The notes under the pieces are model-generated. The model was not told the DNA's origin. It ran no database searches and saw nothing but the letters and a program-made list of their open reading frames with translations. The position numbers and the translations under genes are program-made. From positions 1 through 64,000 of the forward strand of contig CAVSPC010000018.1 in NCBI GenBank assembly GCA_963729795.1: a DNA stretch of 64,000 nucleotides, written 5' to 3'. Positions within the stretch are counted from its first letter, which is position 1, and each line of letters begins with the position of its first letter. Shown in pieces: positions 54,448 to 64,000 of this stretch. This DNA is from CAWBBA01 sp963729795 (GTDB lineage Bacteria; Desulfobacterota; Desulfomonilia; Desulfomonilales; Desulfomonilaceae).

Positions 54448-56349
54448 ATGCTGGAATTGTTGCTGAAATATGCCGCTGCTAATCTTGCCCCTGAGCCAGG
54501 CTTCAAGTCCAAGGACGTTCGATGGGCGCTCATCTGTGACCATGGCGGAAAATACCAGGGGGTAGTTGAACTCGGTGATGTAACCGCAAACAAGAATCGA
54601 GGTAGGACATTTTCCAAATGCCCTGATCTCAGCCAGCCCGAGCTGATTGCCGGCGGAGAAACCAGGAGCCATTTCCTTGTGGCCAGTACCGAAGTGGTTG
54701 TGTTGTTCGACCCAAAGGAAGAGAGTTCCGGTTACGTCACTCGACGTGAAACCTCTCAGGCTAAACATGAGTTTTTTGTGAACCTCATTCGTCAGGCCTC
54801 ACAGGAAATGAATGTGCTGAATGCTGCCGCCGACTGTGTCTCGAATCAACACGTGATCGAACAAATTTGCACAGATCTGAAGAAAAAGAAGGCAAAAGCG
54901 AGTGACCAAATTACTTTCAACATCGGAAACGCATTTCCCGTTGAATCCAACCAATGGCACGACTGGTGGCGCAATTTCAGACAGAAGCTCTCTGAGAGCA
55001 AGCTCGGGAAAACCAAGGCTGCAAGCTCTAAGAAGACGTCTCTGGCTTTGATGCGGTGTTTTGCGAGCGGCGAATTGATTGAGCCCATGCCGACCCATCT
55101 CAAAATTAAGGGCCTTGAAGATGTCGGCGGCCAACAGTCAGGAGAGACTCTTATCGGTTTTGACAAAGACGCTTTTTGCTCGTACCGCTTGGAAAAATCT
55201 GCTAATGCGGCTGTCTCTGAACAAGCAGCGACAGCTTACCGAGATGCCCTAAATGACCTGATTAAGAGAAACGGTCACCTCCTGGCCGGAATTAAAATGG
55301 TGCACTGGTTTAAGGAGAAAATCGAACCGCCCGATGATCCCTTATCATGGTTTCATGAAGATCCGAATCTGCAAAAAATTGCAGCAGTGGAAAGAGCACG
55401 AGAACTCCTCGACAGCATCCGCACGGGGAAACGTGTTGATCTTCAGAATAATCGCTATTATGCCGTTACCCTTTCGGGGGCGGCCGGGCGAGTTATGGTG
55501 CGCGATTGGATCGAAGGTGCATTCGAAGAGCTCGTTCAAAATGTGAGCCGCTGGTTCGATGATCTTGCCATTGTAGACTATAGTGGAAATCCGCCGACAA
55601 AATCACCGAAGCTTGAACCAGTGGTGACTAGCCTCCTGCTTCCACGAAAACCCAAACAAGAATATCGAGACTGGGTAGCGTCCATCGGGCCTGCGCGCAT
55701 GGGGCTCTGGCAGGCTGCAATCCGCGGGACTGGCATACCTCACGTTGTGGTCTCGCGTCTAGTTCCACTCCACAACGTGTTTGTCAGTTGCGGAACGCTT
55801 GAAACGGCAGTGAACACCAATGAGAAGCCTGGATCATTCATTTCTTTGCTTCAGACGCGAATGGGTTTGCTGAAGGCATATCACCTGAGAAAACACAGGA
55901 TCAATGGAGGAAACCTCATGAGTGCAGCCCTAGGACTTGGATTAAACGAGGATCATCCGAGCCCCGCATACCAATGCGGGCGGCTCATGTCAGTTCTCGC
56001 CGATGTACAACGTGCTGCGTTGCCTGACGTGGGAGCGGGCGTGGTGCAGCGCTACTATGCTGCAGCCAGTACCACGCCTGCCCTTATTCTCGGCCGTTTG
56101 ACACGCCTGAGTCAATTTCATTTGAGCAAACTGGAGACGCCTCTAGCCCGCTGGTACGAAGGGAAAATATCCAGCATTTGGGCGCGGCTTGGGGCAGGTC
56201 CTCCACTAACGCTCGACCTGGAGCGTCAAAGCCTTTTCGCGCTGGGGTACTACCAACAAATGGCCAACTTGAGGAGAAAAGGATCGGGCGAATCTACTGG
56301 TGAAAACAAAGGAGGAGACGATGACCAAAACAATCGAAAACCGTTATGA
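54448..56349 (+). CDS. cas8c: Cas8c (Csd1) large subunit of Cascade
   Basis: 633 residues, starting 2 bases after cas5 with GAGGGGGTAATC upstream. Csd1-type features include VLFDPKEESSGYVTRRE, TSLALMRCFASGELIEPMPT and FSWLRM-class C-terminal helices. It recognises the PAM and starts R-loop formation. It overlaps the cas7 start by 29 bases, so cas8c and cas7 are coupled. Intact. An internal start giving the small Cas11c subunit is common in I-C cas8c genes but was not located here. Confidence 0.92.
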   Translation: MLELLLKYAAANLAPEPGFKSKDVRWALICDHGGKYQGVVELGDVTANKNRGRTFSKCPDLSQPELIAGGETRSHFLVASTEVVVLFDPKEESSGYVTRRETSQAKHEFFVNLIRQASQEMNVLNAAADCVSNQHVIEQICTDLKKKKAKASDQITFNIGNAFPVESNQWHDWWRNFRQKLSESKLGKTKAASSKKTSLALMRCFASGELIEPMPTHLKIKGLEDVGGQQSGETLIGFDKDAFCSYRLEKSANAAVSEQAATAYRDALNDLIKRNGHLLAGIKMVHWFKEKIEPPDDPLSWFHEDPNLQKIAAVERARELLDSIRTGKRVDLQNNRYYAVTLSGAAGRVMVRDWIEGAFEELVQNVSRWFDDLAIVDYSGNPPTKSPKLEPVVTSLLLPRKPKQEYRDWVASIGPARMGLWQAAIRGTGIPHVVVSRLVPLHNVFVSCGTLETAVNTNEKPGSFISLLQTRMGLLKAYHLRKHRINGGNLMSAALGLGLNEDHPSPAYQCGRLMSVLADVQRAALPDVGAGVVQRYYAAASTTPALILGRLTRLSQFHLSKLETPLARWYEGKISSIWARLGAGPPLTLDLERQSLFALGYYQQMANLRRKGSGESTGENKGGDDDQNNRKPL

Positions 56350-56683
56350 GTTCATGTACATGTTTGACTGTGAAAACGGAAACCCTAATGGCGATCCTGA
56401 TGCAGGCAATGCGCCTCGGATTGATCCCGAGGACATGCGCGGATTGGTGTCCGATGTGGCTCAGAAACGTAGAATTCGCAACTACGTTCAAGTTGCGAAA
56501 GAAAACATCCTACCGTACGGGATTTTTGTGCAGCACGCGACAAACCTCAACACGAAAATTGCACTGGCCCACGAAAAAACCGGTGGCATGCCTACCTTCG
56601 ACGAAAAGAAAAAGAAATGGAAAACCAACACCGAAAAAGCTACTGCTGCCGGAAAATGGTTGTGCTCAAATTTCTACGACGTA

Positions 56684-58293
56684 GAGTGCCGCGACTTCTT
56701 GTCAGGGATAAGGTGAACGAAATCTTGTAGATGAGTATGAGAAAATAATGGTATCCGGTCCCCAAACGGTATACATGGCGTTTGCGAGACGATGTTTACC
56801 GAAGGAGGACCGGTGATGGATACGGGTATAGAGCGAATGAACGTCCTGGTCAACGAAATTGTTGGCTTCGTGCTGGGTCCCGCTCAGGACATGGAGATCG
56901 GTGAGGTTGAGAGGGGCCTGTTGAAACTGGTGATGAGGGTGGGAAGAGAAGGGCTGGTTTGCTATCTCGAAGAAAAGGGGACCGGTCGTCAGGGAAACGA
57001 GATTGTCGCCGCTAGCGGGGAACGACTCCCCTACGTGCGTGACAGGAAATGCCTGTACAGATCCATCTTCGGACCCATTGAGATCAAACGGGCCTATTAC
57101 CACGCGACAGGGAGTCCCGGAGTATTTCCGCTGGACAGCGAGATAAATCTTCCCGAGAAGGGGTATTCCTATCTACTCGAGGAGATTTCTTCAAAACTTG
57201 CGGTGAATGGGAGTTACGAGAAGGCGTGCGAAGTTGTCGGTGATATTTTTCCTTTGAATCTCCCTATCCGATCGCTGGAGCGAATAGTGGGGGACGTCCG
57301 TGAGGATGTCGTCCGGTATTATGACCAGAAGCCCACGCCTGAATCTTCAGAACAAGCCGTCATAACCGTGGCCACGATAGACAGAAAGGGCGTGGTGATC
57401 CGGAAGCCTCCGTCTGAAGAAGCGGCTGCCAAAGCTGCTCCGTCAGATCCCGACAAGCCAGGGAAGAAGAAAATGAGCACGGTTACATCCGCGTACAACA
57501 TCAAACGTCACCGGAGAACTGCCTACCAGGTTGGCAGAGAAATCAACGAGGAAGAGCCCTTACCCGATAAACCCAAACCCGAGGCCAAGGAAGTGTGGGG
57601 AAGTGTAATCGAGACTGTGGAGCAAGGCATCTTTCGCCTGAAACAAGCGGTGGACAAGAGACTCAAAGCGACCCAAGAACTGGTCTGCATTTTGGATGGC
57701 GAGCGAGGCTTGTGGCGCTTGGTCTACAAGTATTTTCCCACGGCTTTCTTCGTGCTCGACATTTTCCATGTCTTGGAACATCTTGCCGAGGCGGCTCACT
57801 GCTTTTATGAGGAAAAGACTCCTGAGGCACGGAAATTTGTGACGGAGCGATTGAAAATGCTCCTGACCGGCCAGGTTGGTCGGCTCATTGGTGGGTTGAA
57901 GCAAATCGTCTCGAAGAGAAAGCTTTCCAAGGGCCAGAGGTACCGGCTCAACAAGGTCATCGGCTATCTGGAACGAAACAAGAAGCATATGCGATACGAT
58001 GTGTGTCTGGAGAAAGGCTATCCGATCGGAAGCGGTGTCATCGAGGGGGCGTGCCGCAATCTGATCAATGACAGACTGGAACTTACTGGAATGAGGTGGA
58101 TACTGCAAGGAGCTGAAAGTGTCATAAGGCTCAGGGCGGTCTTCATCAACAAGGACTGGGCCGACTTCTGGAGCTTCCGCAGAAGATCAGAGAGGGAGCG
58201 GCTCTATGGGACATCCAAAGCGGGAGGTGCCGAGCTGTACGGACAGGAACTCCCCCAGGCTGCCTGAGAGGGTGACACGAAGTAGTTGCACTC
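56684..58293 (+). mobile_element. ISKra4-family insertion in cas7
   Basis: 1610 bases. The ends are GAGTGC and, as complement, GCACTC, within an imperfect 20-base inverted repeat (16 of 20). Flanked by the exact 9-base direct repeat TACGACGTA (56675-56683 and 58294-58302). The perfect duplication and unbroken transposase indicate a recent insertion. It lies in the same direction as the cas genes, so read-through of cas4-cas1-cas2 is possible. Confidence 0.93.
56816..58267 (+). CDS. ISKra4-family transposase
   Basis: 483 residues. CLYRSIFGPIEIKRAYYH, then the DDE core: VATIDRKGVVIRKPP (first Asp), CILDGERGLWRLV (second Asp), and GSGVIEGACRNLINDRLELT (Glu). The Pro/Lys-rich insert after the first Asp is usual in the family. 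AAGGAGGACCGGTG precedes the ATG at 56816. Intact. Confidence 0.93.
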   Translation: MDTGIERMNVLVNEIVGFVLGPAQDMEIGEVERGLLKLVMRVGREGLVCYLEEKGTGRQGNEIVAASGERLPYVRDRKCLYRSIFGPIEIKRAYYHATGSPGVFPLDSEINLPEKGYSYLLEEISSKLAVNGSYEKACEVVGDIFPLNLPIRSLERIVGDVREDVVRYYDQKPTPESSEQAVITVATIDRKGVVIRKPPSEEAAAKAAPSDPDKPGKKKMSTVTSAYNIKRHRRTAYQVGREINEEEPLPDKPKPEAKEVWGSVIETVEQGIFRLKQAVDKRLKATQELVCILDGERGLWRLVYKYFPTAFFVLDIFHVLEHLAEAAHCFYEEKTPEARKFVTERLKMLLTGQVGRLIGGLKQIVSKRKLSKGQRYRLNKVIGYLERNKKHMRYDVCLEKGYPIGSGVIEGACRNLINDRLELTGMRWILQGAESVIRLRAVFINKDWADFWSFRRRSERERLYGTSKAGGAELYGQELPQAA

Positions 58294-58994
58294 TACGACG
58301 TACGAACATTCGGCGCCGTACTGAGCACTGGCCCCAATGCAGGACAAGTACGCGGCCCCATTCAGCTTTCCTTTGCCCGGTCCGTTGATCCCATTTTACC
58401 GCTGGATCTGTCTATCACGCGAATGGCGGTGGCCGACAACGCGGTAAAAGGGCCTGATAAAGGATCGAAGGATTTCGAGAAATGGGAGAAAGAACAACCT
58501 GAGGATCAACTCCGCACAATGGGACGCAAGAACTTGATTCCGTACGGCCTTTACGTTGCCAAAGGCTTCATCAGTGCACACCTAGCCGAGGGAACCGGCT
58601 TCAGCGAACAAGACCTGAACATCTTCTGGGATGCCCTGCTGAACATGTTCGAGCACGACCGTTCAGCAAGTAAAGGGATCATGTCCGTTCGTGAGCCCAT
58701 CTTTATTTTCAAACATGTGGGTACTGATACCAATGCAGATCAATGCAAACAACAGGCCAAGCTGGGCTGCGCTCCTGCCCACAAGCTGTTCGATCTGATT
58801 GAGGTCAAAAAACGTGACGGTGTCACTGTGCCTCGGTGTTTCTCGGATTACAAAGTTCTGTTTAGCAAAAGCAGATTGCCAAAAGGCGTACAGGCCGGGT
58901 TTGTTTTTGCAGGAGAAGATGGAAAGGCTCACATCCAATGGGACGTTCTCCCTGAGATGGTGACTGCATGCTAACATGAGATGAAGGGCGACTG

Positions 58995-59699
58995 ATGTTT
59001 GAGGATAACCGCCTCCTTTCATTGTCCGCGTTGCAGCATTTGAGTTTCTGCGAGCGTCGTGCGGCACTGGTGCATCTTGAGGGTTTGTGGGGAGACAATG
59101 TGTTCACCGCCGAGGGCACGGTCGGACACGAGCGAGTCCACAGCCTCACAAAAACGGAAGTTCGCGGGGATCTCCGCATAGCCCGTGGGCTGTTGATCCG
59201 CTCGCTTCAACTCGGCCTGACAGGCAAAGCCGACGTGGTTGAGTTCCACCGCGTGGGCGCATCTCTTCCAGAGACGCCAGTAGATAATCGACCCACTAGC
59301 GTCAGTCTGCCTGGCGCGACGGGACTGTGGCGTCCCTATCCCGTGGAGTATAAGCGGGGCCGCCTGCGCTCTGATAGGAGCTTCGAGGTCCAGGTCTGCG
59401 CTCAGGCAATATGCTTGGAGGAGATGCTCGAAGTCAGGGTAGAGCGCGGGGCCATCTTCTTCGGGGAGACTGCAAGGAGACTGGAAGTGGAGTTCGACGC
59501 GGATCTCAGAGCTGAAACAGTCACCACTGCCTTGCGGCTCCACGAGATAATGCGATCGGGTATAACGCCTCAGGCCAAGTACGAGAACAAATGCAAAAAG
59601 TGCTCGCTCCTTGACTTATGTATGCCCAAGATCACGAGCCATCGGTCCAGGGTTCATGCCTATATTCGACGGATGATCCGAGAAGCGATGGAGATTTAA
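58995..59699 (+). CDS. cas4: Cas4 exonuclease
   Basis: 234 residues. LSALQHLSFCERRAALVHLE (first Cys), VEYKRGRLRSD (catalytic Asp/Glu-x-Lys part), and CKKCSLLDLC (the other three Cys of the Fe-S cluster). Cas4 trims prespacers and helps choose PAM and orientation with Cas1. It begins 20 bases after the cas7 end. AAGGGCGACTG precedes the ATG. Intact. Confidence 0.94.
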   Translation: MFEDNRLLSLSALQHLSFCERRAALVHLEGLWGDNVFTAEGTVGHERVHSLTKTEVRGDLRIARGLLIRSLQLGLTGKADVVEFHRVGASLPETPVDNRPTSVSLPGATGLWRPYPVEYKRGRLRSDRSFEVQVCAQAICLEEMLEVRVERGAIFFGETARRLEVEFDADLRAETVTTALRLHEIMRSGITPQAKYENKCKKCSLLDLCMPKITSHRSRVHAYIRRMIREAMEI

Positions 59700-59701
59700 C
59701 C

Positions 59702-60733
59702 ATGAAGCGTGTGCTTAACACATTGTACGTCATGACTGAAGGATCTTACCTTTCCCGAGACGGTGACACGGTAAAAGTGCAGGTCGGAGACGAGACAAGG
59801 CTTCGAGTGCCAATCCATACGCTGGATGGGATTGTGTGTTTTGGGCGAGTGACGTGCAGCCAGCCTCTGATGGATCTGTGCTGCGTCCATCAAGTCAACA
59901 TATCCTTTATGAGCATGACCGGGCGCTTCTGGGCAAGAGTTCAGGGTCCTGTTCACGGCAACGTTTTGCTAAGAAGAGAGCACTATCGCAAAGCCGATGA
60001 CCCGCAGACGTGTGTGTCCGTGGCATGTTCGATTGTCACGGCAAAGGTCCTTAATTGCAGGCACGTACTTCTCCGCGCGGTGCGGGACCATTCAGACAAA
60101 ATCGATCAAGCATGCGTGGGAGAGGCTGCTGCAAAGTTGGCCGCCGTCGTGGAGTCGCTGCAAGACGGGCCGCCGCTGGAAACAATCCGAGCGCTGGAGG
60201 GAGAAGCGGCCAGGCACTATTTCCAGGTTTTTGATCATCTAATCTTAGCGCAAAAGGAGGATTTTACATTTGCCGGGCGCAACAGGCGTCCCCCGCTGGA
60301 CAATATGAATGCTTTGCTCTCGTTTCTGTATTCTGTGTTGACTCATGACGTAGTTTCGTCTTTGGAGGCGGTTGGTTTGGATCCCTGTGTCGGGTTTTTG
60401 CACGAAGACCGGCCTGGCCGGCCGAGTCTGGCATTGGATCTCATGGAGGAATTTCGGCCGGTGCTTGTGGATCGGCTAGCTTTATCATTGGTGAACCGGC
60501 AGCAAATCCGAGGCAAAGGCTTCAAGCACACTGAAAGCGGAGCCGTGCTCATGGATGATGAAACGAGGAAAAAAGTCCTGACAGCTTATCAGGATCGCAA
60601 GAAGGAGGAAATCACACATCCTTTTCTGGGGGAGAAAGTTCGTACAGGACTGCTTGTGCACACACAGGCGCTTTTGTTCGCTCGATACCTGAGGGGAGAC
60701 CTGGATGGGTATCCCCCGTTCTTTTGGAGGTAG
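59702..60733 (+). CDS. cas1: Cas1 integrase
   Basis: 343 residues, I-C type (MKRVLNTLYVMTEGSYLSRD). Catalytic residues are in LEGEAARHYFQVFDHL (Glu), GFLHEDRPGRPSLALDLMEE (His and Asp/Glu). With Cas2 it inserts new spacers at the leader end. It starts 2 bases after the cas4 stop, with GGAG 10 bases upstream. Intact. Confidence 0.95.
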   Translation: MKRVLNTLYVMTEGSYLSRDGDTVKVQVGDETRLRVPIHTLDGIVCFGRVTCSQPLMDLCCVHQVNISFMSMTGRFWARVQGPVHGNVLLRREHYRKADDPQTCVSVACSIVTAKVLNCRHVLLRAVRDHSDKIDQACVGEAAAKLAAVVESLQDGPPLETIRALEGEAARHYFQVFDHLILAQKEDFTFAGRNRRPPLDNMNALLSFLYSVLTHDVVSSLEAVGLDPCVGFLHEDRPGRPSLALDLMEEFRPVLVDRLALSLVNRQQIRGKGFKHTESGAVLMDDETRKKVLTAYQDRKKEEITHPFLGEKVRTGLLVHTQALLFARYLRGDLDGYPPFFWR

Positions 60734-60740
60734 AATCGAT

Positions 60741-61031
60741 ATGCTTGTGCTTGTGACCTACGATGTGAATGTAGAGAGTCCGGAAGGCCGGAAACGACTA
60801 CGTCATGTGGCAAAGACTTGCGAGAACATGTGTCAACGAGTTCAGAAATCCGTGTTCGAATGTTTGGTTGACCCGGCAGAGTGGGTTATGCTGAAGAACC
60901 GATTGGAAGGAAAAATCGATACAGATCTGGATAGCCTGCGATTCTATTATCTAGGAAAAAACTGGAAGCGCCGAGTGGATCATGTAGGTGCGAAAAAACC
61001 GTACGACCCAGAGGGGCCGCTTGTTGTGTAA
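60741..61031 (+). CDS. cas2: Cas2
   Basis: 96 residues: MLVLVTYDVNVESPEGRKRL (ferredoxin fold with the conserved Tyr-Asp), FECLVDPAEWVMLKNRLEGK, and LRFYYLGKNWKRRVDHVG. It bridges two Cas1 dimers. GGAGGTAGAATCGAT precedes the ATG at 60741. Last gene of the operon. Intact. Confidence 0.95.
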   Translation: MLVLVTYDVNVESPEGRKRLRHVAKTCENMCQRVQKSVFECLVDPAEWVMLKNRLEGKIDTDLDSLRFYYLGKNWKRRVDHVGAKKPYDPEGPLVV

Positions 61032-61218
61032 CGGAAGTCGGTTGCGAACCTGAAGCTGACATAAAAAGCCTGAGGCTCTAGCCGAATGTAACCTCATGAA
61101 ATAATAGAACAACATTTTTGCTTTTCTGTGGAGCAGGGCTTGGCTGTCCGATGCCCAGAGCAGGTCCGCAAAACACCTCATTACAAACAAGTGGTGATGC
61201 GGCTCTTGGAGCTCCGCA
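61032..61218 (+). promoter_or_regulatory. CRISPR leader
   Basis: 187 bases between cas2 and the first repeat with no gene. An AT-rich part (ATGAAATAATAGAACAACAT near 61095) fits the array promoter region. AGCC-TGA-GGCT near 61067 is a small stem. The position, next to cas1-cas2, sets the array direction. Confidence 0.65.
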
Positions 61219-64000
61219 GTCGCCCCTCACGCAGGGGCGTGGATTGAAACATTTCGATACAGTTAAACTGCTAGTAGAAAATGGGTCGCCCCTCACGCAG
61301 GGGCGTGGATTGAAACCAGCCAACACACCACGGAGTTGCATCCGCTCCGTGTCGCCCCTCACGCAGGGGCGTGGATTGAAACTAAACGCCGCTTATGTTC
61401 AGGACTGTGACCCTGGGTCGCCCCTCACGCAGGGGCGTGGATTGAAACTACTCCTCGGGGAGGTAAACCATTAAAATCTCAGCGGTCGCCCCTCACGCAG
61501 GGGCGTGGATTGAAACCAGCTAATGATTGACGTAACGTCTATGGGCGGGACGTCGCCCCTCACGCAGGGGCGTGGATTGAAACGGATAGATAGTCCCAGA
61601 TCTCTGCCTCTGACATTTGTCGCCCCTCACGCAGGGGCGTGGATTGAAACTCGTCCCACGGTGCTTCAAAATGAATGCCGTGATGTCGCCCCTCACGCAG
61701 GGGCGTGGATTGAAACTACCGTAGGCTGAGTGTTCACACCAGAGGTACCAAGTCGCCCCTCACGCAGGGGCGTGGATTGAAACCGTCTGGTCCCGTCGCA
61801 ACTTTAGAATTCTAATTAGTCGCCCCTCACGCAGGGGCGTGGATTGAAACGTTTTCGATATGACCTTTCATTGTAGCGACCAATGTCGCCCCTCACGCAG
61901 GGGCGTGGATTGAAACTACAAAATGGAGGAAATAGATCATAAAGGAAAACGTCGCCCCTCACGCAGGGGCGTGGATTGAAACTGCAAACTGCATTTGGTA
62001 CAGTTTAGCAACTCCAGTCGCCCCTCACGCAGGGGCGTGGATTGAAACAAGGCCAAACCGTCAACTAGCCTTATGCTCTCATGTCGCCCCTCACGCAGGG
62101 GCGTGGATTGAAACGATTATAACGAAGCGGGTGCCCCTACAGTGAGCACGTCGCCCCTCACGCAGGGGCGTGGATTGAAACAATTTTCGGGTAGATCTAT
62201 CAGTGAGTTAGCGATGTCGCCCCTCACGCAGGGGCGTGGATTGAAACTCATTTATTCAGCACCTAATTTAACATTCAATAAGTCGCCCCTCACGCAGGGG
62301 CGTGGATTGAAACTGGTACATTAGGTAGGCACCCATTCACAGTAGTTAGTCGCCCCTCACGCAGGGGCGTGGATTGAAACAACAAAAGTCCCAGCAGCAC
62401 CGGAGTTATCAGATGTCGCCCCTCACGCAGGGGCGTGGATTGAAACTAAACGCCGCTTATGTTCAGGACTGTGACCCTGGCGTCGCCCCTCACGCAGGGG
62501 CGTGGATTGAAACGTTGTATCTATGACTACTACCTCCAGTGCGATCAGTCGCCCCTCACGCAGGGGCGTGGATTGAAACAATTATTTCCTTAACGATTAG
62601 GTGGGTACCATTTGTCGCCCCTCACGCAGGGGCGTGGATTGAAACAGGGTTGGTTCCAGGTCAGTAACGTAGGAAACAGGTCGCCCCTCACGCAGGGGCG
62701 TGGATTGAAACATAGAATCTGGGGACATAACTAAAATTTCGGAAATGTCGCCCCTCACGCAGGGGCGTGGATTGAAACAAGCAAGCTTTTCCGTTTGCAC
62801 CGAAAACTGTGAGTCGCCCCTCACGCAGGGGCGTGGATTGAAACTTTAATTACTGACTCAATGCACTCCTATAACGTAGTCGCCCCTCACGCAGGGGCGT
62901 GGATTGAAACGATGCAGCACGCCGGTTTCATCCAGGTCCACGGGTCGCCCCTCACGCAGGGGCGTGGATTGAAACAACTAAGTAGACAGTTTTTGTCAGC
63001 TTCTAGAGGTCGCCCCTCACGCAGGGGCGTGGATTGAAACATCTGCGGATGATTCCTCATGTGGTCGTTCGTTCCGTCGCCCCTCACGCAGGGGCGTGGA
63101 TTGAAACCCGTTGAGCACTGTTCAGCCGCAGCTCCGCCAGATGTCGCCCCTCACGCAGGGGCGTGGATTGAAACGTCTATATGGGGATTCCATGCACAAA
63201 TGTGCATCGGTCGCCCCTCACGCAGGGGCGTGGATTGAAACCAGTTCAAGCGCTTCGCGGATGCCCTGGGCGAGCTGTCGCCCCTCACGCAGGGGCGTGG
63301 ATTGAAACAGCAGTATCCATTTGCTCTGCTCGGAATCGTAATGTCGCCCCTCACGCAGGGGCGTGGATTGAAACGTTTTTGAGGATCTCATCAGTGAAAT
63401 CCGCACGTGTCGCCCCTCACGCAGGGGCGTGGATTGAAACACATGTGAGGATTGCCGCGAAACGACCGGCCTCGGTCGCCCCTCACGCAGGGGCGTGGAT
63501 TGAAACACATATCGCACAATTCATCACGCATATCCTCCTTGTCGCCCCTCACGCAGGGGCGTGGATTGAAACCCGTTGAGCACTGTTCAGCCGCAGCTCC
63601 GCCAGATGTCGCCCCTCACGCAGGGGCGTGGATTGAAACGAATTTCCGGGCATCACAACGAAGCAATACTCATGTCGCCCCTCACGCAGGGGCGTGGATT
63701 GAAACTTCCGTTCCATTGGTCACATGCCGGAATCCGGTCCGTCGCCCCTCACGCAGGGGCGTGGATTGAAACGGGAATGTGACCATACCTCCATTATTGC
63801 AGAGCCGTCGCCCCTCACGCAGGGGCGTGGATTGAAACTTGTTAGAATCCGCACCTTTCAAGTAAATACCTCGGTCGCCCCTCACGCAGGGGCGTGGATT
63901 GAAACAACCTCTCCGATAGATTTTCCGTTTACGTGTGCAAGTCGCCCCTCACGCAGGGGCGTGGATTGAAACAAGTTCGTGTTCATTCCGGCGATCCGGA
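61219..64000 (+). CRISPR. Type I-C CRISPR array, at least 42 repeats
   Basis: 42 repeats of 32 bases, first at 61219-61250, last at 63941-63972, beginning GTCGCCCCTC and ending GTGGATTGAAAC, all seemingly identical. CGCCCC/GGGGCG within the repeat forms the I-C hairpin. Forty-one complete spacers of 33-36 bases (mostly 34 and 35), plus a partial one at the window end, so the array continues. Two spacers occur twice: 61383-61416 again at 62447-62481, and 63108-63142 again at 63573-63607. No degenerate terminal repeat is seen, as expected if the distal end is beyond the window. Confidence 0.98.

Larger units (their letters stand above)
56321..58974 (+). pseudogene. cas7: Cas7c (Csd2) backbone subunit, split by an ISKra4 element
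   Basis: First part 56321-56683 (121 codons, MTKTIENRYEFMYMFDCENG with NGDPDAGNAPR, the Csd2 signature). Second part 58303-58974 (RTFGAVLSTGPNAGQVRGPI, YGLYVAKGFISAHLAEGTGF). Deleting the IS and one target copy rejoins NFYDV to RTFGAVL in frame and gives 344 residues. AAAGGAGGAGACG precedes the start. As it stands the first part runs into the IS and stops after 11 foreign codons. Cas7 forms the crRNA-coating filament, so interference should be off unless the IS excises precisely or another Cas7 exists. Confidence 0.95.

Noticed and set aside
61118..63969. Several open frames with repeated SPLTQGRGLK or VAPHAGAWIET peptides
   Set aside because: They are translations of the CRISPR repeat, not protein repeats.

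Overview
The window looks like accessory chromosome of an anaerobic, probably deltaproteobacterial (Desulfobacterota-type) bacterium. This is an inference from gene content: PilZ and PAS signalling proteins, a sigma-54 activator, a class I acyl-CoA synthetase beside an HpaB/AbfD-family enzyme, and dense IS21, IS1634, IS1182, ISL3 and ISKra4 elements. No marker gene fixes the taxon. Most genes carry strong purine-rich ribosome binding sites, which were used to choose starts.

Layout. 1-3.2 kb: right part of an IS21-type element with a ParB-like gene overlapping istA (frameshifted) and istB. 3.4-10.7 kb: a two-HTH protein, a cluster of GGACACG motifs, two members of a local HTH-like/PilZ family, a hybrid histidine kinase and a related PAS-LuxR regulator. 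11.2-16.8 kb: a nest of insertion sequences, one with exact ends and a TTAAG duplication. 17-24.6 kb: a frameshifted unknown gene, then five more members of the HTH-like/PilZ family, interrupted by a complete ISL3 element, and an HU/IHF protein. 25.0-25.4 kb: an IS21-type end fused to an integrase remnant, then tRNA-Val(CAC). 25.4-30 kb: a tyrosine integrase facing the tRNA, its excisionase-like partner, and TPR and ankyrin proteins.

30.8-34.9 kb: a sigma-54-type activator, a radical SAM/SPASM enzyme and two small paralogous peptides ending in Trp-Ser-Lys plus one residue. This looks like a ribosomally made, radical-SAM-modified peptide cluster and is the best candidate here for an undescribed system. 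36.3-43.6 kb: a mobile-element replication/recombination module of tiny membrane proteins, a possible annealing protein, an Fe-S PD-(D/E)XK nuclease, an NPPY methyltransferase, an SNF2-like helicase and a possible DNA-binding protein. 44-47.8 kb: a PadR regulator, a frameshifted HpaB/AbfD-family gene and an acyl-CoA synthetase. 48.6-50 kb: an ADP-ribosylglycohydrolase translationally coupled to a receiver-only protein.

50.2-64 kb: a type I-C CRISPR-Cas locus with an upstream WYL-type regulator, cas3-cas5-cas8c-cas7-cas4-cas1-cas2 and an array of at least 42 identical repeats running off the window. cas7 is split by an ISKra4 element with a 9-bp target duplication, so the Cascade backbone should be missing while the adaptation genes look intact. 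Four genes across the window (istA, an IS1634-type transposase, the 17-18 kb gene and the HpaB/AbfD gene) each show a frameshift explained by one extra base in a CC or GG pair. Check these against reads before treating them as biology.
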